A model generated the notes under the pieces. It worked only from the letters and a program-made list of their open reading frames with translations. It did no database searches and was not told where the DNA came from. 64,000 bases of DNA from Tremella fuciformis (taxonomy: Eukaryota; Basidiomycota; Tremellomycetes; Tremellales; Tremellaceae): contig CP136495.1 of NCBI GenBank assembly GCA_032768795.1, forward strand, positions 1,738,501 to 1,802,500, written 5' to 3'. Of the stretch, positions 32,901 to 40,928 are shown piece after piece. The stretch's first letter is position 1; every line of letters starts with the position of its first letter. The position numbers were made by a program, and so were the translations under genes.

Positions 32901-34309
32901 GAGTTAAAAGGACTATGAAGGCGGTTCAACGGGACTATTACTGGCCTGGGCTCACTGCGCACGTCACCAAGTACGTGTCGAGCTGCACAGCCTGTCTGCG
33001 CACCAAGCCTTTCAACCAGAGACCAAGAGGTCAGCTACGAACCTTGGAAGTTCCACGCCTACCGTTCGAGGACATCACGATGGACTTCATCGAAGAGCTG
33101 CCAGTCTCAAACAACTTCAATTCAATACTAGTAGTGGTCGACCGCTTGACAAAGTACACAGTGCTCATACCCACGGTAACAAAGTTGAACGCACCCGAAA
33201 TGTGTTCGTTACTATTCGATACGGTTTTCTCCAGATACGGACTGCCGAGCACGATTGTATCTGACAGGGGAAGTAAATTTGTATCAGACTTCTGGAGGAG
33301 TCTAACGGAGCAATTCGACATTCGATTGGCACTCAGTACGGCAAGAAGGCCGCAGACTGATGGTCAAACCGAGCGACATAACCAGAAAGTAGAGGGATTC
33401 ATGAGGATCTTCACCAACTTCGACCAGGACAACTGGGCACCGTTGTTGGCATTCGCCCAGTTCGCCATCAACAACGCCCATCACGATACGATAGGAATGA
33501 CCCCGTTCTATGCGCTACACGGATTTCATCCTAGATGGGTTCAGGAAATATTAGAACCGAATAAAGTCGACAATCAGCAAGCAAGACAACGTGCGAACTC
33601 AATGAATGAGGTGCACTCAATCTGCAGGGAGAACTATGTGCGAGCAGGGAAGGAGATGGAGAAGTACTACAACAGGAAGCATCAGCCTCAAGTCGAGATC
33701 AAGGACGGAGACTATGTCATGTTGGACCTCGAGGGCCTTAACACGAAACGACCCAGCAAGAAACTCGACTACAGGCGAGATGGACCCTTCCAGGTGGAAG
33801 AATCAATAGGAACACACGCGAAGAAATTGAAGTTACCAGCGACGCTCAAGATCCACAATGTTTTTCATGTGTCCAGACTGCATCCTGTGGACGTTATTAG
33901 CGTCGAAGACAAACGAATACGACCAAAAGGGCAACCACAAGGACTACCAACTATAGTGGAGCCTGATGCTGAATTTGAAGTCGAGAGGATTCTGGACTCA
34001 AGAAGAACAAGGAATGGGAAAGTCGAGTACCTAGTGGAGTGGAGAGGCTACGGGGACGATGAAGTGGGCTGGGAGCCGGAGGTGAACGTCAGAAACGCGG
34101 CAGAGGTTGTAAGAACATTCCACGAGCGACACCCCGACAAGCCCATTGGTCACACATTCGGAGGAATCAAGAAAGATAGGAGCTATTCAAAACGAATAAA
34201 GACAAATAGCGACAAAGAAGAGCCTATACGACCTAACAAACGACAACGAACTCAAGAGTCAGTCAGGCAAGAGACCGGGCACAGGCATAATCTAAGAAGT
34301 CGTCAGTAA
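29816..34309 (+). CDS. Chromovirus Pol polyprotein with C-terminal chromodomain
   Basis: The open frame runs 1497 codons from 29816; true translation probably begins by a -1 shift out of gag, so the first methionine is not meaningful. Domains in order: aspartic protease (NILFDTGASSCFV, about residue 130); reverse transcriptase (KLDLAGAYQLVRM; catalytic box YIDDILIYAKT near residue 601); RNase H (VHTDASDFAIGY, TEKELFAIIY); integrase zinc-binding HHCC region (HPGVKRTMKAVQRDYYWPG, then SCTACLRTK); integrase core D-D-E (MDFIEELP, SDRGSKFVSDFW, QTDGQTERHNQ); a GPY-like module ending HNVFHVSRLHP; and a chromodomain (EFEVERILDSRR, YLVEWRGYGDDEVGWEP). The tail is basic. No stop or frameshift is seen, so the enzyme set looks functional. 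Confidence 0.95.
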   Translation: MLFLRTEWSSGQGLFAIDAISRNGGLFQCYEHLPAYHDPFYELATVKSKRPVELRGSRGSNKPLTLGAAFENYNGTEFIGDELLPKRSIVCYDNMTENLRLRVLLTGGRAKLQCGFPSLYCRQGYLSNILFDTGASSCFVDWRSEIAQTLNHTVIERPKHVVMFDGRTSAFGLIHTYIDTNIQLHPEYPPIDVKLLVTELNGADIVLGWPWMAENGVTIDARHGWAEFPCTPVVRKPHRRKGKAYRKPYASGTTYPNNIEIAESGNRWRPISVTQEGSGEAGISNDGEGATETNSCEKAPMADDPREGAGTEDGTPVLSDPSTRDDESSDDSSGIYDDYKYGKDEAGTDPEDWTAIEDLQDVTIWNKWGRIALEEKEYDQTRVEVNGVTASESDSYTTLNEKEQSSAKESKIPEAYQGWEDLFEEPSGSAALPPHRPYDHRIELKEGGKLPLAPLYQLSPKEKNALHEYLEKEKAEGKIYHSLSPYGSPAFFVPKKDGRLRLVVDYRKLNEATVNSAYPLPLISQILADLRDARFYTKLDLAGAYQLVRMAEGHEHLTAFRTIFGMFESTVMRDGLKGAPATFQHFMNDIFSELIGKGVYVYIDDILIYAKTVEELRALTKTVFDILRQWELRLKAAKCEFEKDSITFLGHRVSAEGIATDEGLTETIRNFPIPTTQKELRSAVGLFSYYRRFVPNFSGIARPLNKLMSKKARFIWNEEADKAFQSLKGALSSPPILGHFDPELPIEVHTDASDFAIGYVIYHVDRNTMKRTAIHYGSARLKPNEENWTVTEKELFAIIYCLQHHRAYFEGSKWPIIFVTDHQPLIGYTMPKQVSNREARWAEILARFDLRIVYTPGKGNVVPDALSRRPDLAGTRGGDSYQTDSKVRQVIETIDAENELDQIVTNLEESKKTASIVEDQEPLEMYGVTTTESPSTADPNTYDWIIDGSRVREGYMKDEQCRQVIEGIAAQKPLEDIRNELRLSSDTRVEIDQQGFIRIDGKIYIPDYDDLRFKIINSRHDTPLAGHPGVKRTMKAVQRDYYWPGLTAHVTKYVSSCTACLRTKPFNQRPRGQLRTLEVPRLPFEDITMDFIEELPVSNNFNSILVVVDRLTKYTVLIPTVTKLNAPEMCSLLFDTVFSRYGLPSTIVSDRGSKFVSDFWRSLTEQFDIRLALSTARRPQTDGQTERHNQKVEGFMRIFTNFDQDNWAPLLAFAQFAINNAHHDTIGMTPFYALHGFHPRWVQEILEPNKVDNQQARQRANSMNEVHSICRENYVRAGKEMEKYYNRKHQPQVEIKDGDYVMLDLEGLNTKRPSKKLDYRRDGPFQVEESIGTHAKKLKLPATLKIHNVFHVSRLHPVDVISVEDKRIRPKGQPQGLPTIVEPDAEFEVERILDSRRTRNGKVEYLVEWRGYGDDEVGWEPEVNVRNAAEVVRTFHERHPDKPIGHTFGGIKKDRSYSKRIKTNSDKEEPIRPNKRQRTQESVRQETGHRHNLRSRQ

Positions 34310-34376
34310 CTATTAGTCCCAAATAGCACCCAGTGCGATTGAGGACTTCATAGGTACAACGATAGATGACTATATG

Positions 34377-35736
34377 CTACATTTCCCTATTCTTCCTCTT
34401 CAGCGACTCCAAAGTACGAACAGCTGCCTCGGCTTCACCTATCTGGGAAATGCGCGAATGTATGTCCGCAAAAGTGCCCGCAGGGATAGTGACTGTCCCG
34501 GAGGTAGACGAATTCAATCGAGCGCGTTCGAGTCCCTTCAGACCTTCCTTGAGGGAAAGGAAATGCTCTCGTAAAACCTGAAGATAAGGCGCGGGGTCTG
34601 AGAAAGAACATGCCGAAGTGCACACAGCACAGCGAATTGAGCCTGGCTTGACTCGACAAACAAGCTTGGCCTTGAGACAGCCTCGGCACGGTGGAACCGA
34701 GACCGGATATTTTTGCTGTTCGGCGAACTTCTCATTTGAAAGTGGGCGCGTGCCGCGAGCAGCACGCTTGGGCGGCGCCTCACCGGCCTTAAGTTCGGAC
34801 GGCCGTTTGTAGGGCGGGGGGACATCGACAGTGTGGGACTATTCGTTACTATTAACCCCAAACAGTACGAGATCACTTGCCTTCGGAACAAACTTAGACG
34901 GGGTCTGACTCGCGTGGGCGGCTGACATGAACGTGGCATAGTCCTACAATTAGTTACTATTCGTAACGAATAGAAACTACTCACAATGGCCAGGATCTCG
35001 TCGGGATCAACTGATTCCGGAGTGGACGGAATGGGTTTGGTCTCGTCGAGCTCGCGAATAGGAGTATCGACAATGGCGCGTTGTTTCCCTTTCCCCTTGG
35101 AACCCTTCTTGCGAGGGGGTTCGGACTCTGTCTCCGACGAGTCCAGCTCGTCTTCGATGGCGGGGGGATCGGAGGAAAGAAGGAAGGCTGCTATTAGTTG
35201 CGGATAAAATCGAATAGGAACGACTTACTAGGGTCTTCATCGACGTTACCCTCGGGATCAGTAGTCTCGGATCCATCTGGAAACTATTAGGAACGAATAC
35301 ACACGAATACAAGAAAACAAACACACCTTCGGATTTGTTGTCAACCTCCGGGGCGGGCGACGAAGTCTTGTCTTGGGCGGTGTTCAGAGGGGCAGTGGGG
35401 GCACGTTCGAGAGCAGCGGGAGCTGAGACGGTATCGGCGGGGGCGAGAGGCTGGGTGACGCCTTCTCCATCCGAGAGAGTGGGGAGGGCAGGTGTCTCAT
35501 CTGCTATTAGTGACAAATACGAGCGAGTAGTAGTAACTCACTCGGGTCCGCATCCATCTGGGTGAGATCTTGTCGGGTTTCGTTTGACGGAGCCAACTCG
35601 TCCAACTCAGGCAGGGGCGTCATAGCGGGCGAGGTGGACTTGCGCGTGAAGCGTCCCTTATGCTCTTGGTCAGTAATAGCCACGAACATGATCGAGTACT
35701 CACACGTCGTTGGGCGGATGCGCGAGAGCGGGCCAT
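34377..35736 (-). CDS. Antisense seven-exon gene inside the chromovirus, 369 aa
   Basis: On the strand opposite to gag-pol, between pol and the 3' LTR, seven exons join in frame to 1110 nt: 35736-35704, 35662-35542, 35503-35327, 35276-35229, 35190-34985, 34943-34881 and 34838-34377. The six introns are 38-50 nt with GT-AG ends (the last GC-AG), and most end in CTAATAG. The protein begins MARSRASAQRRHKGRFTRKS. It has an acidic, Pro/Ser-rich first half, then RKKGSKGKGKQRA, and a Cys cluster (PCRGCLKAKLVCRVKPGS followed by CAVCTSAC) that resembles a zinc-binding DNA-binding module near GAL4-type clusters. A helical, possibly coiled-coil end follows (LREHFLSLKEGLKGLERARL). I do not know the family. 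Antisense introns are not removed from the sense genomic RNA, which explains their survival through retrotransposition. Confidence 0.75.
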
Positions 35737-36033
35737 AGGGGGTACGCCAAAGGTCAAGAAAAGTAGATGTACGAACGAACAACGAGAGGGCGCAGTCACG
35801 CCCTTATGTATCCTGCGGGCGTCTATCGGCAAAACGGCGTTACGAGTAAAAACGAGTATGAGGCAGGCGCAAGAGCGAGCGGTTGCTAGGCAACTAGGGT
35901 GACAACTCGCAGATGCTCGACATGTAGAAAGTCGTTGCTAGGCAACGGGACGATAAGCGACAACCGATAGGCGGTATCAGGAACAAATAAAAATCAGTCG
36001 CGACTAATCTTATCATGAAGGGACTCATGATGT

Positions 36034-36047
36034 AAAGGAGGGAGGAG
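36034..36047 (+). promoter_or_regulatory. Polypurine tract of the chromovirus
   Basis: AAAGGAGGGAGGAG lies directly against the 5' end of the right LTR, the expected place of the primer for plus-strand DNA synthesis. It is purely purine over 14 nt. Confidence 0.88.
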
Positions 36048-36819
36048 TGTCAGGAAACCGACACGGCATCCTGACCACGAGACTACCACGAGGCAACTTC
36101 CGACGGAAACATCCAAAGGATCCTACGAACCAAAGAACGTGAGTACGATAGAACCGTCACTATTAGTCACGAATAACTACGACTTGCTCTTGAAAGCGCT
36201 AGAACAACCTGGAGAACGATAGAAGGATACGTCTCAGTCTTCCATCGGCCGAGTTGAGATAGGAACGCACGCAAGGACAAGAGTCAGGTCCACGATAACG
36301 GAGGATAGAGTTATCTCACAGTCAGGGCCACGGGGCGGAGACCGAGGACGATAAGGACGACGACGGGCACGCAAGGAGATTAGATGCAAGCCAGCGCGGA
36401 GAGAAGACGATAGAAGAGAAGAGAGACGACGAGAGAATACTAGAGAGTATTGGGAACGAGTAGAAGCGACTAGGAGAACGATGGAACGATCCACGAAGGA
36501 CGATGCTAGAAGGATCAGAGTGAGAGCGGGCGAGAGTCAGCAGATACTTAAGAAGGAAGATCGCAGAGGAAGTTCCTCAGCGATCTAGTTAACTAGTCCT
36601 CTAGATAGAACGTCTACTTAGAGAATCGACCGTACCAGTGACGAGAGATAGATAAGTGAAGTGAGTCTTGATCGCTCCTCACCCAGCTTGGTTCCACTCT
36701 ACTCTTGTTCGTTACTATCTGTTACGAATAGTCGTTAATAGTTAGCAGCTTGAACCGATAGATTGATTTAGGTGAGCTTTAGTTGGATCTAATACAGGTC
36801 ACCGGGTACAGGTCTGACA
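36048..36819 (+). repeat. Right LTR of the chromovirus
   Basis: 772 bp, same ends and length as the left LTR, with no difference noticed on reading both. It is followed by CCTGG (36820-36824), the right copy of the target-site duplication. Confidence 0.95.
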
Positions 36820-37964
36820 CCTGGCCCGAGGTCGGGGAGCAGGCGCCGAATGAGTCGTCCAGGTAGTGGGTCAGGTCGAGGCCAAACGACTCGGCAATCC
36901 AATGCAGGGCTTCCGCGAACAGGTTGAAGATGAATGGGGATGACCGTCCACCGAAGTTGAGCGTGCAGTCCACGTACGTGGTACCCTTGAAGTGGTAGCC
37001 CAGCAGGCGGGCGTCGCGGCTGGCCACGCTGACGTGGAAGAACGCGTCCTTCAGGTCTGCCTTCCAGAGGGCTAGCGGAGCCTCGGATGCGCGGATCCGG
37101 AGGAAAAGGTGGTCAAGGGAGTCATAGCGGAACGGGAGCGTGTCGCGATCAATGCCCGCGTTGACGGACGGGAGGCCTCCGACGGAAATAGGTGGCACGC
37201 TCACATGAGCTTGACTCATCTTCGAGTAACCTCGTCGAGGCTACTCGATCCTCGACGAGGTTGTGCCTCGACGAGGTTCACCCTCGACGAGGCAGAGAAG
37301 CTGCCACCAACGATAACTCCGCTTATAACGCCGACACCCTCGACGACCTTGTAGAATGCCGCCGCCTGTTGCCCTCCTCATCACTCATAGCAAGTGCTGA
37401 GCGGGCAACAGGTAAGTCCGAATGCATCACTCATAGCAAGTGCTGAGCGGGCAACAGGTGACCGGAATCCCATTGCCTCAGAGCTAAGATTCCGTCGGCC
37501 TCGGGCCCGCTTGCGCGGCCAGGAGAGGTCGTTGATGGTGCGGCGTTTCCCGTTGGACTTGGGTACGGTGCCGACGGGCGAGACCACGACGTTGGCGTCG
37601 TCCGCCACTGCCCGTGTCCTCCCTTGGGAGAGGCGCTCGGCGATGGTGTCCCTGACATGCTGTACTCCTGCTTGGTCGAGGGGGTGATTCCGAACCTGCG
37701 AAGCCGCCCTTGCGGCGATGAGGAGCGGGCCAGAGTACCCCAATTTCGCTCCGTGGTGTATGATGCCCAGGATGTTGCTCACGACTGCCCGATCTGGGTA
37801 TCCGTCCAGGAGTGTGGCCCAGGCGTCGGCGCGAAGCGGTGACGGTGTCGCTGGGAGGTCAGAGGGGTCGAAAAGAGCGTAGCCGCAGGTGGTGTTGGGG
37901 CGGGCTGGGGGAGGGGAGGCTGGGGGAATGAGGCCAGCGTCGAAAGCGAGCTTGGAGAGCTCAA
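36820..37964 (-). pseudogene. DIRS-like reverse transcriptase N-terminal part, disrupted
   Basis: The minus strand from about 37964 reads through NILGIIHHGAKLGYSGPLLI and VVSPVGTVPKSNGKRRTIND (fingers region). A non-homologous segment of roughly 250 bp follows (about 37200-37470), after which the RT resumes in a different frame with SVNAGIDRDTLPFRYDSLDH, LWKADLKDAFFHVSVA (first catalytic Asp), CTLNFGGRSSPFIFNLFAEA and HYLDDSF (catalytic YLDD). It stops at the LTR junction. The inserted segment breaks the frame, so the copy was probably already defective here before the chromovirus arrived. The upstream start is not clear; 37964 is the first plausible Met in a neighbouring frame only. Confidence 0.78.
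37200..37470. repeat. Palindrome-rich insert with 46-bp tandem unit in DIRS RT
   Basis: This segment interrupts the RT. It holds AACCTCGTCGAGG followed after 9 nt by its exact reverse complement CCTCGACGAGGTT, and two more CCTCGACGAGG copies. At 37381 a unit TCACTCATAGCAAGTGCTGA... of 46 bp is repeated once, 33 bp of it exactly. CTGTTGCCC (37366-37374) is the reverse complement of the GGGCAACAG ending the repeat core. Origin unknown; it could be a small non-autonomous insertion or a scar. Confidence 0.6.
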
Positions 37965-37969
37965 TTATA

Positions 37970-38279
37970 GATAAGTCTGCACCGGTCAGCGGCTGGCCTG
38001 CCAGGCTGGGTGGAGTTGGCGGCGATGCCCGCTAGGGGCTCGCGAGGGAAAGGCAGCGGCGAGCTCCGCTCGGCTGGTGCGGCGATGTTGAGCCATTGTG
38101 CAGCGGCGGGCGTGGCCCGGCTGGTCGAAAGCAGCGGACGGGGCAAGCCCCGTGCTGGGCAGCGGAGGGCACAGCCCTGCTGTTGCGGCGGATCCGAGGA
38201 TGCCGAGGGGTAGAGACAGAGCGGAACTCTGCTCACCTGGGGAACCGAAACTGTCACGGCGCTGTACAGGTGCTGGTTG
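37970..38279. repeat. Hairpin array between RT and gag ORFs of the DIRS-like element
   Basis: At least four imperfect units of about 30 bp share GCAGCGG at the front and GCTGG-like sequence behind a small hairpin. Stem pairs are GAGC/GCTC (about 38062), CGGGC/GCCCG (38106), CGGGG/CCCCG (38138) and GGGC/GCCC (38167). A more distant unit AGAGCGGAACTCTGCTC lies near 38218. Stems vary in sequence but remain complementary. No coding frame crosses this part convincingly. Confidence 0.6.
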
Positions 38280-39596
38280 CTATTCGGGCTTGTTCTTGCA
38301 GTCGCGGACAACGTGCGGTCCGCGACACCTCTTGCAGGCATGTACGTAGCCTCTGGGGCACGGATCGGACGGGCAGACTCCCGCATTCCAGTTGACGCAG
38401 GCGCGGTCCTTGCGGCCTGCATTTGGCGCGGCCTGCACAGCAGCCGCGGTGGTCGGATGGCGAGGTCCCGGCATGGGCTGTGAAGCGTGTGCCCGCGAGG
38501 ACGACGGCTGGGTGGCAGCTTTCCTGACGCCGATGGTTCCCCAGGCGTCCCCGTCAAAGTTCTTGTACCAAATTCCGCAGCTGAAGCCGTCCTTGCGTTC
38601 ATTGGCGACCGTGAGGTGGTAGGACATGCAGGACTCCCAGGTGAAGTTCTCTGCGTGCTCCAGGATCCATGTGCCATGACTGAGGAGCGCGGAGTGCGCG
38701 TCGGCTACCGTTTTGGCGTCGAAGGCTCCCATGCCGTGCAGGACCAGATCCGTATATACGCCCCATGCTGCGGCGAAGGCGGACGGTTTGGGGATGCCGC
38801 GTACGAACTTAGCGAGCACAGCCGCCTGGTCCGGGACCTTCTTCTTGGTGACCGTCACGCCGTTGACCTCGAACGTGTCGTCGTCCTCGTTGAGTCGAGT
38901 TGCCAGTGAGGACCCAACCGGGAGGAGCAGTGGGAGCTTCTCCGGCGCCATTGTCCCGGCCATAGCTTTGCCCCGGAGCTTCTCGTCGATGTACCCGTAC
39001 CGCCGAGAGAGGGGCGGGCACTCACCATACTGGCCTCGGAGCGGCGCGGCGTCTTCGGTCGCGCCTTCCGGGATTGTCGATAGGCCTGCGGCGGTGCCTG
39101 TCGTCATGCGCGCGATCAATGCGTCCAGCTTGCTGCCCAGCCCATCTACCTTGGACGATATGGCCTCGACGTGCTTGTCTGCGGCGGCCATGGTTGCCGC
39201 AAAGTCGGAGAGGCTCTGGCGCAGCTGGCCGGTGGATACAGGGGCCGCAGCGTCGTCCGAGAGGTCGAACCTGGCCTGGGCGTCGGCGGTCCGGGCACGG
39301 CCCGCATCCTCCGCTTGCTGCTGCTGCTGCTGTCGTCGCAGCTCCGCGTTGCGGCGGCGCGTAGCGGCGGCCTTCTGGCCCGGTGTGAGGGCGGGCGCTC
39401 CCTGGCGGGCTCTTGCCGGCGGCATCGGGGCGGTTGGGTGTGCGTCAGCGGGGTATCTGACCGACGGGTAACGCTCGTTTAGAGCGGCTGTTTCAAGGCC
39501 CGCCGCTCTCCCACTCACGCAGCGCAAGTCTCCTCCCGGTTCGTTGAGTGCAGCGGGGAGGGGTGGCGTCGATTGACGGGTGGACGAGGGCGCCAA
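38280..39596 (-). CDS. DIRS-like element gag-like protein, 438 aa
   Basis: Intact ORF, start MAPSSTRQSTPPLPAA, likely the nucleocapsid/Gag of the DIRS-like element. The N-terminal third is Ala/Pro/Gln-rich with a run of Gln near residues 90-96. The middle has helical stretches (QLRQSLSDFAATMAAADKHV, then LGSKLDALIARM) and a folded region (AVLAKFVRGIPKPSAFAAAW, SCMSYHLTVANERKDGF). The C-terminus has a zinc-finger region with C and H spaced as CVNWNAGVCPSDPCPRGYVH followed by CKRCRGPHVVRDC, the combination often seen in DIRS/Ngaro and related fungal elements and likely to bind RNA. It is upstream of the RT, as expected. Confidence 0.8.
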   Translation of the reverse strand: MAPSSTRQSTPPLPAALNEPGGDLRCVSGRAAGLETAALNERYPSVRYPADAHPTAPMPPARARQGAPALTPGQKAAATRRRNAELRRQQQQQQAEDAGRARTADAQARFDLSDDAAAPVSTGQLRQSLSDFAATMAAADKHVEAISSKVDGLGSKLDALIARMTTGTAAGLSTIPEGATEDAAPLRGQYGECPPLSRRYGYIDEKLRGKAMAGTMAPEKLPLLLPVGSSLATRLNEDDDTFEVNGVTVTKKKVPDQAAVLAKFVRGIPKPSAFAAAWGVYTDLVLHGMGAFDAKTVADAHSALLSHGTWILEHAENFTWESCMSYHLTVANERKDGFSCGIWYKNFDGDAWGTIGVRKAATQPSSSRAHASQPMPGPRHPTTAAAVQAAPNAGRKDRACVNWNAGVCPSDPCPRGYVHACKRCRGPHVVRDCKNKPE

Positions 39597-40144
39597 GGTA
39601 GCGGTGCTGTGGCCGTGAGAGTGACGGTTGAGAGATACTCAACGCTCGCTCGGAGCCCTCAAGTCCCTTGCTGCGTCACGTGACCATCCAATGAATTCAA
39701 CCTTGCCCGTTAACGTACGGCCACACAGAATTGAAAAGTTACAACGGCAGCGCTGTGACAGCAAGCTCTCCACGATGGTGCCACCTTACTTTGAGTCTTC
39801 CAGACACCTCCCTTAGTTTCCCTTACTGTCATGACATAAAACATTTACGGTGTTCAGTCTTCCATACGATGAAAAGAGGCCAGCGCGTGAAGGGAGGATG
39901 AGACTTTGCAGATTCACCGTCCTAAAATTCGCCACTTCATGGGGGCGGCGGGGCTAGGTCTTCTCGATCACCCTCTTTTCCTCTTCTTCACCTTGAGACC
40001 CATTGAAAGAACACAACCCTTTCGGCAAGACCCTTGACCAACTTTGGCAAGCTAGGTGGCTTTCAGCACTTTCTTCAAGCAGTATCAGTCGTTGTCCCCG
40101 CTCAGCAGTCTTCCCTGCCGCTGTCGGATCCCAGACAGACCAGA
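39597..40144. other. Junction between DIRS-like element and orphan family gene
   Basis: The 5' end of the DIRS-like element and the promoter of the next gene share these 548 bp. GTCACGTGAC at 39675-39684 is a perfect 10-bp palindrome with a CACGTG core. No terminal repeat matching the 25191-25872 side was found. Confidence 0.4.
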
Positions 40145-40924
40145 ATGTCAGACTCCTTCAGCAAATGGACCGTTCGAGAGCCCTGGACCGATCTTGGGCC
40201 ATACATGACCGCCAAGCACTCTTTTCTGCATGAAGATGATAAAAAGACGCTCACAAAGCTCGTCAACTCGTTATTGGAACCTGGATTCATCAAGGTCGGA
40301 GGCGGACATCACACAGATGATATGCAGAAACTACGCGACTTGCTGATCTGCCCCACCGGAACCACCAAACGGACCAATGCAGATAACACTCATTACCCAT
40401 TTACAGTTGATGAGTTTGTCCAGACGCATCCAACAGTCTGGGCAAGAATAGGTCTAAATGATTCTCACTTTGAGATGCTGAAATCGCTGGAGACTGGGCT
40501 CAACGCAACTTTTGCAACACTGACAGCATCAGAGAGAAGTAGAGTCATACGGTGGCTGGTACGGCTCAGCAAGAACTTGAGCATGGAGCCCTTGAATAGG
40601 TACTACTACGATGCGAGTGCCGCAGATTATGCCCAAAATCCTAGAAAGCCGGCCCCAATATATGACTGGAACAAAGATGACTCATTGTGGTATGAGCCAG
40701 AGAATTTTGCTTCTGCAGAGAAGCCAGCCGCCGGCACAAAGAGCCTCGATGGTGGATCGGACAAAACTGCCTCCACAGCAGCTCTGACAGATGACTCAAT
40801 GAAGCGAGAGGCGCCAACAGATGAGTTCCTATGTTCAGACACAATGGCCTTGTTTCACAGCACTTTGGGCCGCCTGGAGGAGTATGCTCAGGAACTAGAC
40901 CAATTCAAATTCGAAATATCATGA
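40145..40924 (+). CDS. Orphan repeat-family protein, one repeat, 259 aa
   Basis: Unrecognised protein. The start MSDSFSKWTVREPWTDLGPY is chosen because WTDLGPYMTAKHSFL aligns with WTDPSPYMSAETSFL of the convergent 814-aa protein. After this come a Lys/Leu helix (DDKKTLTKLVNSLLEPGFIK), a helix pair near VDEFVQTHPTVWARIGLND, and LTASERSRVIRWLVRLSKNL. All are counterparts of the repeat in the larger protein. The C-terminal 80 residues are less conserved. Just after the TGA (40922-40924) another frame (40929-41198) contains EANRREDEALANWRLEDFLR, which resembles the region after the third repeat of the larger protein. So this gene is probably a shrunken, recently frameshifted copy. Function unknown. 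Confidence 0.65.
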   Translation: MSDSFSKWTVREPWTDLGPYMTAKHSFLHEDDKKTLTKLVNSLLEPGFIKVGGGHHTDDMQKLRDLLICPTGTTKRTNADNTHYPFTVDEFVQTHPTVWARIGLNDSHFEMLKSLETGLNATFATLTASERSRVIRWLVRLSKNLSMEPLNRYYYDASAADYAQNPRKPAPIYDWNKDDSLWYEPENFASAEKPAAGTKSLDGGSDKTASTAALTDDSMKREAPTDEFLCSDTMALFHSTLGRLEEYAQELDQFKFEIS

Positions 40925-40928
40925 CCAC

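Larger units (their letters stand above)
27913..36819 (+). mobile_element. Ty3/gypsy chromovirus, full length, 8907 bp
   Basis: Two 772-bp LTRs starting TGTC and ending GACA bound gag, pol with a C-terminal chromodomain, and a further 1.7-kb segment bearing an antisense gene. Both LTRs appear identical on reading, so insertion is recent. The element has a self-complementary primer-binding site and a polypurine tract, an uninterrupted 1497-codon pol frame, and an intact gag. All parts needed for movement are visible. It inserted on the plus strand into the RT gene of a minus-strand DIRS-like element. Chromodomains in this class are known to steer integration to particular chromatin; here the target was another transposon. 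The element is a fungal retrotransposon with no envelope gene. Confidence 0.95.
25873..39596 (-). mobile_element. DIRS/Ngaro-type tyrosine-recombinase retroelement, interrupted
   Basis: On the minus strand the order is a gag-like ORF (39596-38280), a reverse transcriptase in two parts (about 37964-36820 and 27907-26946, the latter with RNase H), and a tyrosine recombinase (26976-25873). This gene set, with recombinase instead of integrase and no aspartic protease, defines the DIRS order. I see no methyltransferase domain, which points to the Ngaro side. An 8907-bp Ty3/gypsy element sits within the RT (27913-36819). Removing it and one copy of CCTGG restores an uninterrupted RT frame (TSGQ continuing to FFKAVCDALG), so that part was intact when hit. 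The coordinates given are the outer coding limits, not true termini. Confidence 0.85.

Noticed and set aside
37379..37460. Two direct repeats near 37.4 kb considered as a CRISPR-like or attachment array
   Set aside because: Only two copies of a 46-bp unit in a eukaryotic genome; better described as a tandem duplication within an insert.
37961..38677. 238-codon minus-strand ORF overlapping the DIRS gag
   Set aside because: It lies in another frame of the gag-like ORF and of the hairpin array, is Pro/Arg/Ser-rich and has no family resemblance.
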